Of a stretch of 64,000 nucleotides of DNA, positions 54,518 through 64,000 are shown one piece after another. The stretch is from Azolla caroliniana (Eukaryota > Polypodiophyta), in contig JBHGNT010000012.1 in NCBI GenBank assembly GCA_043228905.1, positions 1,984,001-2,048,000 on the forward strand, in the 5' to 3' direction. The notes beneath the pieces were generated by a model. The model worked only from the letters and a program-made list of their open reading frames with translations, was not told where the DNA came from and did no database searches. The stretch's first letter is position 1. Each line of letters opens with the position of its first letter. Both the position numbers and the translations under genes were made by a program.

Positions 54518-57500
54518 TCACACACATTCTACCATTGCCATACTTTGCCTGAAGCATCTCGGTTCTCCTTGCATAGGTAGCTGATCATTTACAAACGAGG
54601 GTTTCTCGGGCAAAGTAGAAGCTAGAGAAAATGGTGTTATATCATCGTTTAAAATGGGCAGAGGAGCATCAAGAACATCATCTGGTATTACAGTGAGTGT
54701 TTTCTTCAACAGATCCGAACAGCTCTAGCATTGTAGATCATTATTTATATTAGCAAAACCAGAATGTACATTATTTCAATGATTCTAGAAGAATCAACAC
54801 ATGTTTTCACAACTCACCGTACAGTCCCGGAATGCGGCATCTAGAGCTCTCCTCCAAATTCCTGCACCTTGCTCCGCATGGAAGAGATGCAACAAAGGCT
54901 GCAATTGGAAATACAAATTGAGTGCCACCACATTTAAATCTGACCGACAAAAGCTTAGAAAGAATGCTAGACAAAAACAAATCAAACTTTGGAATATACT
55001 ATCAAATACATTTGTGAAAGCATATCATGATTCAATCAATTTAGCTTTTCTACTGAATTCTCTTGAGTAATCTAAATGCACCTGGTGCTTTTCTGATAGC
55101 AAATTAGCTGCTCATTGTTACTTGCCCCATGCATAGGAGGAACTTCAAACTCAGACCTCACATATATTGGGGCACACAGTCAATTACAGGCGAACAAGAT
55201 ACCTTAATGGTATGACGTAGACTTGGCCTCCCTGGTCCATGCTTCCCAATAACTGAATCTGCATATTTCTCATATAATTTTAATATCTGCATAATTTTCA
55301 CACGTGTTAGAATGCATATCAAGAATAAAGAAAAGATGCATGAATCAACTAAAAAAGAAATCCAACGTACATCACGCCTGCTTGTGGCAGGTGCAGGAGC
55401 CCCATATATGACAGAATCAACTCGGGCTAATAAAGACCAAGGACTGCAATTTAAAAGATTTAATGTGAAAAAGAAATATATCAAACAAAACTACAAAAGA
55501 AAACTTTCAGATCCCAAGATGTAAATTAAGGATCTGTAAATTAATGTTGGATTCCATACCAGAATATGAAGCAAATACACATGTTTATAATAGAATATTA
55601 CATTAGCATTGAAAGTCTACTGACCTGCTACATGATGCGCGGCCAACCATGACACCATGAGCACCTAATTGAAGAGCAGCCTCCACCTAAGAAATTTTTT
55701 ATCTCTCACTTCTCCCTCTCAAAAGAAATTATAATAATTTCAAAAAAATGTAAATAGTTCTTTCATTTTTTGCTACGTAACTCAGTTATGTTTTTATTTA
55801 CGATAATTTCACTAATTAAATTTTGACCTGTTGAATTGAAATCACACCTCCATTCAATGTGAAGTTTAAATGAGGAAAATCTCGAATCAGAGCATATACA
55901 TACTCGTATCTGTGAGACACAAAATTAATTTTACAAAACTACATAACCATGATGTATTAAACTAGAGTGTTAAAAAACAAGACAAAACTACAAAATGCCA
56001 ATGCAGGAGCATCTTCCCCGTGAATGGAAGTCTGCATATTAATTTTGATTATCACTTACTTGAGGGGAGGGACACTTCTATTTGCAGCAGGACTGAGGCC
56101 CTTTAAGATGGCTTTCCTCGCATGAATGATGAAATGTTTGGTAGGGGATAAAGTTGAAACAGTATCCACAAATGCACCTGATAAAATCGCAGTTAGATGC
56201 AACAACAACATCAACTTATGGATCAAACATTTCACACGAATAGTAAATAGACACGTTCAGCTTAGGAGAAGTAGACAAGCAGGCTGAAAGACCAACAAAT
56301 GTTTCACTTAGATGGGCTGGATGTTTCACCACAATGTATTTGCCCATTGTACATTGACAAATTTCAGCCTAACCTAATTACCCCAGATTTTACTTACTTG
56401 GCAGTATGCCCACCTCGTAGCATATACTATCAGGGTACAACTTATTCATACATTAACTCTCTGCTTCAAGGAAGCACCATGCAATATCTATATTATAACT
56501 AGCCTTTATCATCTCAACAATCTACAGACTTTATTGTCATGAGAGATTGGCCAAATGGGGGAAAGAGAAAAAGTGAAATGCCTAATAAGAGCAAGCAAAA
56601 TGCAGACCCTAGGAGAAAAGATAACAAAAAGACAACTTCATGAATGAGAAAAATAAACCAGCTCTTATTAAATTTTCTATCTTGGTTATATGCATCTCAT
56701 TAAGTCTATCTTGACACTGCATTCAAGATTGAAGTCACATCACACGGAAAAAAAATTCGATCAGTGAAAATCAAGCACACCAAATCTTACACATACTCAC
56801 AGAGTTCATCATATGATTCAGCATCATCCACTCCAATGCGGCATTTCACACTAACAGGAACATCACAATTCTCTGCAATCGCTGCCATGGACTGGCCCAC
56901 GAGCTATTGAACCATGCTTTCTGCTTAGCCCAAAAAAACCCAAAAATATCTAGAAGGAGTAGAACACCAATATGTACCTTAGGGTCAAGCATAAGCCGTG
57001 CACCAAAGCATCCATGACCAGCGACTTTCTCACTTGGGCATCCACAACTGCAAATTCCTTTGATGAATCTTCAAATAATCCAGGTTTGGAAACAAAATGA
57101 AGCATTGCTAAGTCCAAAACTTTAACATACTTCAAATTTATCTCATCATAACCATATGGACTGGCTAGTCGAGTAGCATTTGCAAGTGTAGATACATCAC
57201 TTCCTCCAAGTTGTAGAACAATCGGATGTTGCATGTCAGAAAATTCCAAAAATCTATCCTGGAAACAAATACAACTAATCAGCTGTCAGGAGTTATTTTC
57301 AGAAATCCTACAAAGAGTGATCTTAGTAGTTAGAAAGGATCATGAACCCAATTTTACCAAAAGAAAATTAACCTTCATCTAAATTTGCAGAAATTATTTA
57401 CAAACAAACATATGAATATTTGAATGTTGAAATCATTCATTGACACTTCAAAAAATTCAAGGTACTTCTATCTTCACTTTCAATTTTTAGAAGGGAATTC

Positions 57501-59247
57501 CATATACTGCAAGTGTAAGTTACCATAAACTTTGGTTTCTTCCAAACGCTGGATAGCAAATGTACTTCTTCTACCTTTACTTTCAAGTTTCAGAAGTGAA
57601 TTCCAAATTTTACAAAGTTACCATACACTTTGGTTTCCTGCAAACATATTGAATAGCAAATGTACTTCTACCTTCACTTTCAATTTTTAGATCTGAAATC
57701 CAAATATTGCAAGTGTAAGTCACCATAAACTTTGTTTCCTTCAAACGCTGGATAGCAAATTTACGTCTACCTTCACTTTCAAATTTCAGAAGTGAATTCC
57801 AAATATTTCAAGTGTAAGTTGCCATATCCTTTGGTTTCCTCCAAACATTGGATAAAAAATGTACCATTTCTTCATGATTCATGAAAGGACCCATCGCTCA
57901 GCATCCCAGGTATTTAAGTTAATCGATGGCAATACAGACATTGCCGCATAAATATCCAAGTTATAAGCCATTTAATAATTTTGTGACAGGAGAAGCAAAA
58001 GAGCATGAGATCATTTTCTCTTTATGTACAGCTGTATCACCTGTACTATCTCAGGTGTTAGAACATAGTGCCTTAAACTCCTTGTGGCTGCCAGATGACA
58101 ATGCAGTAGGACAGAGTAGGCAGGTAACTAGAACTGGACAATGCCATCTCAGGAGAGCATGAAGAGAGTAGAAATGATCAAGATTCATTGAAGGGGAGGT
58201 TACCCCTTAACACAATTGATCAATCAATATTTAACTTAGTAACTAAAATAAAATAAAGAAGGAGAGACTACCCCCTTAACAAAATTGATACATCAATATT
58301 TATGTTAGTAACTAAAAGAAGAACAAAAAAGAGTACAAGATTTTCTCTTGATGCACATAAGTATCCACACGTTATAAAGCTATATATTTCACCCTTCATG
58401 GAGGAGAATTAGAGAAACAAAAGGAGTACCAGATTTTTCTCTTGATGTACTATTGTATCAGCCACCACCATCTCAGTGTAGAGCCATGTGTGGCGTGAGA
58501 GCAGCCGTGCAAGAGTCCGGAAGTGATTATCTGTATAATCCATCATAGGTGCAACACTGCACTGTGGAATCAATTAGAAAAGATATCACAAACGAAGCAG
58601 AATCTCTTATAAAACTCTCCATTGAAAATTCAAAAGAAACAAACAATGCTCAGCTATAAACTCTTGTAGACGCTGACAGACAATGCTAGAACCTTTTTGC
58701 CGATTTCAATTGGCAAATTGTTCGGCGGAAACTCTTGTAGATCGCAAAAAGAATCAGATGTTCTACTAGAATCTCTAACGATTGGCAAAGAAAAACAGAA
58801 TTTCTGCTGAAATAAATCTAAAAACAAACTTGTGTATTTCTAAACCATATTATCTGCTAGAAACTCTTGTGAGCGGCAAAAGAAGCAAGATTTCTGCTAA
58901 TATCTCTGCTAGATAGAAAGAAGAAAAAATGCATTGCTAAAAGAAGCTATTGATAAGAGAGATTGTTCTAGGACGCCAAAAGAAACCTAAATGGAAGAAT
59001 ACCTGAACAGCGGAGGCAAGTACTGAGAATTCCTCTGATGCGGTGGGGCAAGGGAACAAAGGGAACGGAAAAGATAAGGGCTCCTTCTTCTGCGGAATGC
59101 AGAGCAGAAGGAGGGGTAATCCCATAAACAGGAAGGGGAAGAGGAGGAGGAGGAGGAGGTAACAGAGAGATGCAAGGTTCGTGGTCGGCACAGAGGGACC
59201 ATCGCCATAGCCGAAAACACTGAAGCTCCTCCTGCCATGCCTGCCAT
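54518..59247 (-). CDS. DusA-type tRNA-dihydrouridine synthase, 12 exons
   Basis: Exons are 59247-59003, 58556-58430, 57258-57131, 57047-56978, 56903-56801, 56177-56060, 55909-55828, 55686-55625, 55443-55371, 55286-55203, 54898-54818 and 54724-54518. All introns are GT-AG and the phases agree, giving 459 residues. A Ser/Arg-rich presequence (MAGMAGGASVF...) suggests plastid or mitochondrial import. The FMN-binding barrel follows: SVAPMMDYTDNHFRTLARLL, EMVVADTIVHQEKNLDRFLE, IVLQLGGSDVSTLANATRLA, the catalytic cysteine in CGCPSEKVAGHGCFGARLM, VSVKCRIGVDD, HFIIHARKAILKGLSPAANR, FTLNGGVISIQQ and GAHGVMVGRAS. The enzyme reduces a D-loop uridine (position 20/20a in bacterial DusA) with FMN and NADPH. 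No lesion is seen. Confidence 0.93.
57440..57870. repeat. Degenerate tandem repeat inside DusA intron 2
   Basis: Four diverged units of about 110 bp share TACCTTCACTTTCAATTT, AGAAGTGAATTCCAAATATT, CAAGTGTAAGTTACCATA and TTGGTTTCCTCCAAACGCTG. The array lies in the 1,171-bp intron between exons 2 and 3. Confidence 0.8.
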
Positions 59248-59439
59248 GCCTGCCTGCTGTGTTTTCTTTCTTCCTTTCGAAACAATATATATGTATATCA
59301 TATATGTATGCATAGAATGAACCATACGTATCATACGTGCATTCTCATTCGCGAATGTTTCATGCAAACGTGTATGGTAAATCATCTCCAAGTTGGATTG
59401 GATTGACTATGGTCTATAAATTTATATATGTATAGATAT

Positions 59440-60260
59440 GTATGTATGTTTTGATGATGATGGTCTGGAAGCGTATATACTTTTGTAATTTTGGAAAACG
59501 TAGGGTTCATGATGAGGATTGATGACCATGGTGGTGTGGAAGGGTATACTTTTGTAATTTTGGAAAACTTAGGGTTCATGATGATGGTGGTGGTGGTGGT
59601 GGTGGTGGTGGTGTGAACGGGCTAGCCGCTACACATTTGTAATTTTGGAAAACTTTAGGGTTCATGGTGATGATGATGATAATGATGACCATTCATAACG
59701 ACGACGGTGTGGAAGTGCACGCATTTGTAATTTTGCAAAACTTAGGGTTCATCGAGATGGTGATGACGATGGTGTGGAAGGGCACTCGTTTGTAAATTTG
59801 CAAAACTTAGGGTTCATCGTGATGATAATAATGATGATAATGGTGTGGAAGGGCACGCAAATGTAATTTTGCAAAATTCAAGGTTCATCATGATGGTGCT
59901 ACTGATGATGATGATGACGATGATGATGACGATAGTGTGGAAGGGCACTCATTTGTAATTTTGCAAAACTTAGGGTTTATTGTGATGTTAATGATGATGA
60001 TGATGACACTGACGATGGTGTGGAAGGGCATTCATTTCTAATGTTGCAAAACTTAGGGTTTATCGTGATGCTAATGATGATGGTGATGACATTGACGATG
60101 GTGTGGAAGGGCACTCATTTCTAATTTTGCAAAACTTAGGGTTTATTGTGATGATGATGATGATGACAATAGTGTGGAAGGGCAGTCAATTGTAATTTTG
60201 CAAAACTCAAGATTCATCGTGATGGTGTGCAAGGTACTCATTTGTAATTTCGCAAGGCCA
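59440..60260. repeat. Minisatellite upstream of the dihydrouridine synthase
   Basis: About eleven imperfect units of 60-75 bp carry GTGTGGAAGGGCACTCATTT, GTAATTTTGCAAAACTTAGG and GTTCATCGTGATG, separated by (GAT)n stretches of variable length. Internal (GGT)n at about 59587-59612 and (GAT)n runs make the unit length uneven. Confidence 0.9.
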
Positions 60261-60559
60261 CCGTGTAAGCAACACGTCCATCTTCTACACCAAATGTTGG
60301 TCATCATGCAAGCAACGTGTCCCTTTCTCGAGCTCAAATCCACAACCTCGGTGATGACAATGATCTGATAATTTTAAGTCATTATTCTCTATCGGTTCGA
60401 GGGAGAACGTGAGATGCATTATCTTTTATGGAAAAAGGAGGAGGGAGGCAACAAGACACTTATTCTAAATGAGCAATGATTTTTAGAACCGAGTCTTTCA
60501 TCAACCATAAGTTTATATGGGTATTTTTTATGAGTAGTTAGAACATTAGGGACATAGCC

Positions 60560-60765
60560 CAGATGGATGTAGTTCAGTTGGTAAGGTTGCCCAATGGAGA
60601 CCAGGTGGTCATGGGTTCAACCCCTACATTTCGCAGTGGCATCTAGTGAATTAAGAGATATATATGATGTATATAATAGAGAGAAGTGAGAAAATTGGGT
60701 TTTGAACTTAAGACACCGTGCTTGTAGTGTTAACAACTTACCACTAAGGTAAGCTAATTACGGAA
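60560..60765 (+). repeat. SINE-like element with tRNA-like heads at both ends
   Basis: The left part, from about 60569, resembles a tRNA promoter: A box TAGTTCAGTTGGTAAG and B box GGGTTCAACCCC about 45 bp on. The right part, read on the minus strand, has TTAGTGGTAAGTTG and GTTCAAAACCC at similar spacing. The same two modules occur in opposite orientation at 43050-43312. Poor folding and mismatched arms exclude an intact tRNA. Confidence 0.6.
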
Positions 60766-61163
60766 AAAAGAAAGAAAGAAATAAAGAAAGAGAGACATTG
60801 GCAAATGATATGTTATGGTTTCAGTTAGAGAGACCAAAAACAGAAAATGCGGGTTATGTTCCTTACACGATACAAGATTATGAATTTGTAGTCACTTTTT
60901 GTATGTATAAGGTTGCATATTTCACGGACAAGGAAGTAGAAGAAGTGGAGGAGAGTGAGGAATGATAGATGGGTTGCTTATGAGCCCATTCTAATAAAGA
61001 GCGTGAATATAAGCTACATTGTGTGATACAAGACGCTGATCATCAACACTTATTGTATTTACAATGTTGCATGACAATAGAATACACAACAACGTATCAT
61101 AACTGCACAATGTGCAAAATGTGCACTCATTCATGCATTTATAACTGCACAATGCACGAACTA

Positions 61164-61467
61164 TGCCTGCAACCCTAACCACATGTGTGTGTCAAGACTC
61201 TACCTACAATCATACAATCTACAACCCTACAGGTACAATCTGTCACTGGCCGATGGACATGACAATGCAATCAACAGATGGCGTGCTGTTACGAATGGGA
61301 TGGAGAAGGAGAGCAACCTTAACCGCATGTGTGTTGTGTGCGTCAAGACTCTACCAACAGTTCTACGAGCTTACAACGTATACAACCTTGTAGGTACAAT
61401 CCATCACTAGCCAATGGCCATGACAAATTATAATGCAATGCAATGGATGAAGTGTTGTTATGAATGG
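61164..61467. repeat. Two-copy tandem repeat flanking the hAT MITE
   Basis: Related text occurs twice: ATGTGTGTGTCAAGACTCTACC with TACAATCTGTCACTGGCC (61180-61255) and GTGTGCGTCAAGACTCTACC with TACAATCCATCACTAGCC (61335-61412). The unit is about 155 bp and both copies lead into a GAATGG motif. Confidence 0.75.
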
Positions 61468-61986
61468 TGGCGATGGGCGGTTCAGTTCGGTTTCCAGGCA
61501 AAGACAAAAAACCAAACCGTTTATATAAAACAAAAACCAAACCAAACCGTTTAGGGAAAAGTTGAAACCAAACCGAGCCATTTAAGAAAAAATTTAAACC
61601 TAACCATTTAAATCAAACTAATTAAACATCCAAATAAATAAAAATACATTAAATTAACTAAGATTTAAGTTAGATATATTAAATCAATAAAAGAAACTTT
61701 AATTGAACCATTAAATTAAATAAACATTTGAAGTTAAATTAATTAAATCAATAAAGCACCATTAATTAAATCATTAAATTAATAAACAATCAAGGTAAAA
61801 AAAAGAAGTTAACCAAAAACCTATAAACCTTTAAACCAAACCTATAAACCCGAGTTTTAGAACCGAAACCGAACCGTTTATAAAAAATCCAAACCAAAGC
61901 AAACCATTAAATTTGTTTTGGAACCAATAAACCGTTAAACCATGGCTTAACGGTTCGGGTTCGAGCCGAAACTGTGCCCATCGATA
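61468..61986. mobile_element. hAT-type MITE with 8-bp target duplication
   Basis: ATGAATGG lies directly outside both ends (61460-61467 and 61987-61994). The ends TGGCGATGGGC and, reversed, TATCGATGGGC form short imperfect inverted repeats that continue into GGTTCAGTTCGGTTT against CAGTTTCGGCTCGAACC. The interior is AT-rich with repeated AAACCAAACCGTTTA and has no open frame. Eight-base duplications are the hAT signature. It is non-autonomous. Confidence 0.85.
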
Positions 61987-62280
61987 ATGAATGGGATGGA
62001 GAAGGAGCGAGAGTTTGGGTTGATTGAGGGTTTAGGGTATTTCAGTAAATAGTTGGAAAAGTCGAACGGGAAATAGAGGGGTATTTCAGTAAATAGTTGG
62101 AAAGGCTGAAGGAGGGTATTTCTGTAAATAGTTGAAAATTGTGTGTGAAGAGAGAGAGAGACATCAGTTTTCATCATCAAATCAGAGAAACAGAGGAACA
62201 GAGGAGGAACAGAGGAAGAAGAAGAAGAAGACGAAGAAGAAGAAGAAGAAGAAGAAGAAGAGAAGGAGGAGGGAGGGGCG

Positions 62281-62487
62281 ATGGGAACTACAGGGGATTT
62301 CTTCAGAGCGAGGGATGAGTTCCGTAAGCACCCTTTCATAAGCCATAACTTCCGCAGGGCCACTCCCGGGCTCGGCATCGCCCTCGTTGCATTCGGAGCT
62401 TATCTCTTCATCGATGGTATGTATGAGAAGCTCTACAAGCAGCCACAACAGAAGACTACTACTGGTGTTGGCCATGCCCATCATTAG
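62281..62487 (+). CDS. NDUFB3: NADH dehydrogenase 1 beta subcomplex subunit 3-like protein (complex I B12 subunit)
   Basis: This 68-residue frame has the plant NDUFB3/B12 pattern: GTTGDFFRARDEFRKHPF with the N-terminal Arg/Asp/His cluster, then a single membrane helix GLGIALVAFGAYLFIDGMYE, and a His-rich tail ending GHAHH. The family is an accessory subunit of mitochondrial respiratory complex I in the membrane arm. Length and layout match plant homologues of about 70 residues. The ATG follows a (GAA)n leader (about 62215-62270). A GTAAGT just after the stop (about 62499) may start an intron in the 3' UTR. Confidence 0.88.
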   Translation: MGTTGDFFRARDEFRKHPFISHNFRRATPGLGIALVAFGAYLFIDGMYEKLYKQPQQKTTTGVGHAHH

Positions 62488-63138
62488 CCCTCACCCTGTA
62501 AGTACTTCTCTTCTTCTTTAACTTGCTTTTTATTTTTGGTTTCTTCATATGTTCTTTTGCATTTCCTCTTCTTTTGTCTTTGTTCCTCATTGATCTGTGC
62601 CTTTTTTTTGTTTTGTTTTGTTTTGTTTAAGACTTTTTGTTTCATAGATCTGTCTGTTTGTTTTTTCATCATCTGAGTTTTCTGTTTTTATCTGCTCCCA
62701 TAATATGAAATTTGTTAAAAAAAGCTTTTATGAAAATTTAGCTCCTTTTTCCTCCTCCCATAATAGGAAAGATGTAAATGCTGATGAATTTCTAGCTCTC
62801 TTGCTTCCATAACATGTGTTATGCTGTGAAATTTAGATAAAATTCTGTGCTTTTTTATTTTCTCTCTCTTGTGATATTGGCGTATGCTTATACAATGGTT
62901 TCCTATGTTCAAAATATACGTGTCACTTGAAGGATATGCAAATCTTGTTCTTTATTCACCTCTGATATCCACAATTATTGCGAGATTGAACATGCTTTAT
63001 GCATATCGTTTTGTTTTCATGATACATAATTTGATGTTTTTCGAAGGGGGAAACTGGAAAGAGTTTTGTTGTTATGGTAACCAAAATTGAAGGTTCATCT
63101 CAAAATTTATGCTCACTGTGCTTACAATTGTGTCTATA

Positions 63139-63173
<35 letters not shown>

Positions 63174-63210
63174 TCTGAAGAAAGTTAGGAGTATTCAGAA
63201 TGTATATAAA

Positions 63211-63258
<48 letters not shown>

Positions 63259-64000
63259 CTGAAGAAAATTAGGATTATTCAGAATGTATATAAAAACCTT
63301 TCTTCACCCATTCATGAGAGCACAGAATTTTTTTAGGTTTCGCTTGTCTGCAATTTTAATATGCATATCACTATTTGATGATGTCTTTTGATATAATTGA
63401 TCATTCTTGATTGAATCATCAAGATACGCTATGTGCTTATATCATATTTGTTGAAGATTATGCATATTTGCCTATCATGCTCACAGATGTCAGACGTTTC
63501 TTGTTTGAAGCCTTTGGCATTGGATAACATATGTACACAGTGTACATCAGTCATGCTCGATGATCAGTTGAGATAATGATTTATTGACTGTTTCTTGACA
63601 TGTGGGAAACAAAATATTCAAAAAAGTGGTTCTGTTAATTGAATCTTTTTTTTTTCCTCACTAACCAATGTTTACTTGTTAAAACAGTTTCGTTGAAAAT
63701 GGGATGATCCAATGGATGCTGGGTGGGCATTTTCATAACACCTTTTTTTTGTTATCTTTCTACTAGCAATCATAATTTATGCAGATGGATTACTATATGA
63801 TGCCAGTTGCATATGAAAGCTCTTTAAATGTGGCTTTTTTGTCTGTTTTCAACAAAAGGGTTATCATAATGAATCCATATAGAAGTCTCTTATGGGTTTT
63901 TCATTGCTGTATTTAGTTTTTTCTACTAATGAATTCAGATAGAAATTTCATTATTTTGTGGTTCCAATAATCATTGAGAAATGCTATGTAAAGTGGATAT
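62488..64000. other. 3' flank of the complex I gene, nothing else assigned
   Basis: The sequence is T-rich, as in a plant intron or 3' flank. If GTAAGT at about 62499 is a donor, the transcript continues here. I find no second coding exon. Confidence 0.5.
63138..63300. repeat. (TA)n runs within a short direct duplication
   Basis: Two TA runs (about 63141-63169 and 63214-63254) are each followed by AATTCTGAAGAAARTTAGGA and ATTCAGAATGTATATAAAAA. The unit of about 85 bp is duplicated with a few differences. Confidence 0.9.

Noticed and set aside
60569-60640. Intact tRNA gene
   Set aside because: A and B boxes are present, but the acceptor and anticodon arms do not pair convincingly. It looks like a SINE head.

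Overview
The window is nuclear DNA of a land plant. Its host genes include a plastid-targeted MurE ligase, a tRNA-dihydrouridine synthase with 12 exons, a complex I accessory subunit and an intronless PLS-class PPR protein. Gene density is low and LTR retrotransposons are nested several deep. A seed-free plant, most likely a fern, fits this mix, but the lineage is a guess from style and not from a diagnostic marker.

From 1 to about 33.2 kb almost everything is mobile DNA, nested several layers deep. The oldest layer appears to be a minus-strand Ty3/gypsy element (D), in pieces at 24.19-25.89 and 32.93-33.24 kb. A plus-strand gypsy element (E, 25891-32924, both LTRs present) sits inside its gag gene. 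A plus-strand copia element (A) seems to have landed in its reverse transcriptase gene. Copia A lies at 1-1.16 kb and 20.49-24.19 kb and is split by about 19 kb of later DNA. That inserted DNA holds a pogo-type DNA transposon (1490-4450), a decayed multi-exon gene on the minus strand (5154-8393), copia B (8643-13945), an AT-rich foldback repeat (13946-14183 and 18983-19700), and gypsy C (14184-18982) inserted in the foldback repeat. A solo LTR of the copia B family (22976-23695) lies between the copia A coding end and its 3' LTR.

The most interesting item is the decayed gene at 5154-8393. When spliced it reads as a ParB-like domain followed by a beta-class bacterial-type DNA methyltransferase (DISYGF motif IV upstream of an LDLFSGTGTT motif I) with an acidic tail. 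It has five exons with clean GT-AG introns, so it is a eukaryotic gene rather than bacterial contamination. At least four in-frame stops and two frame changes make this copy a pseudogene.

From 33.2 to 64 kb lies more ordinary gene space: MURE (minus, 37680-41332, five exons), a PPR gene (46388-49129) followed by four apparently identical 168-bp tandem repeats, a two-exon gene for an unrecognised probably plastid-targeted protein (51966-53808), a DusA-type dihydrouridine synthase (minus, 54518-59247), and an NDUFB3-like complex I subunit (62281-62487). Between them are microsatellites, minisatellites, SINE-like repeats with tRNA-like heads, a Tourist-type MITE with an empty-site duplicate, and a hAT-type MITE with an 8-bp target duplication. 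The host genes do not form a functional cluster. They share only a bias towards organelle functions (plastid, mitochondrion, tRNA modification).
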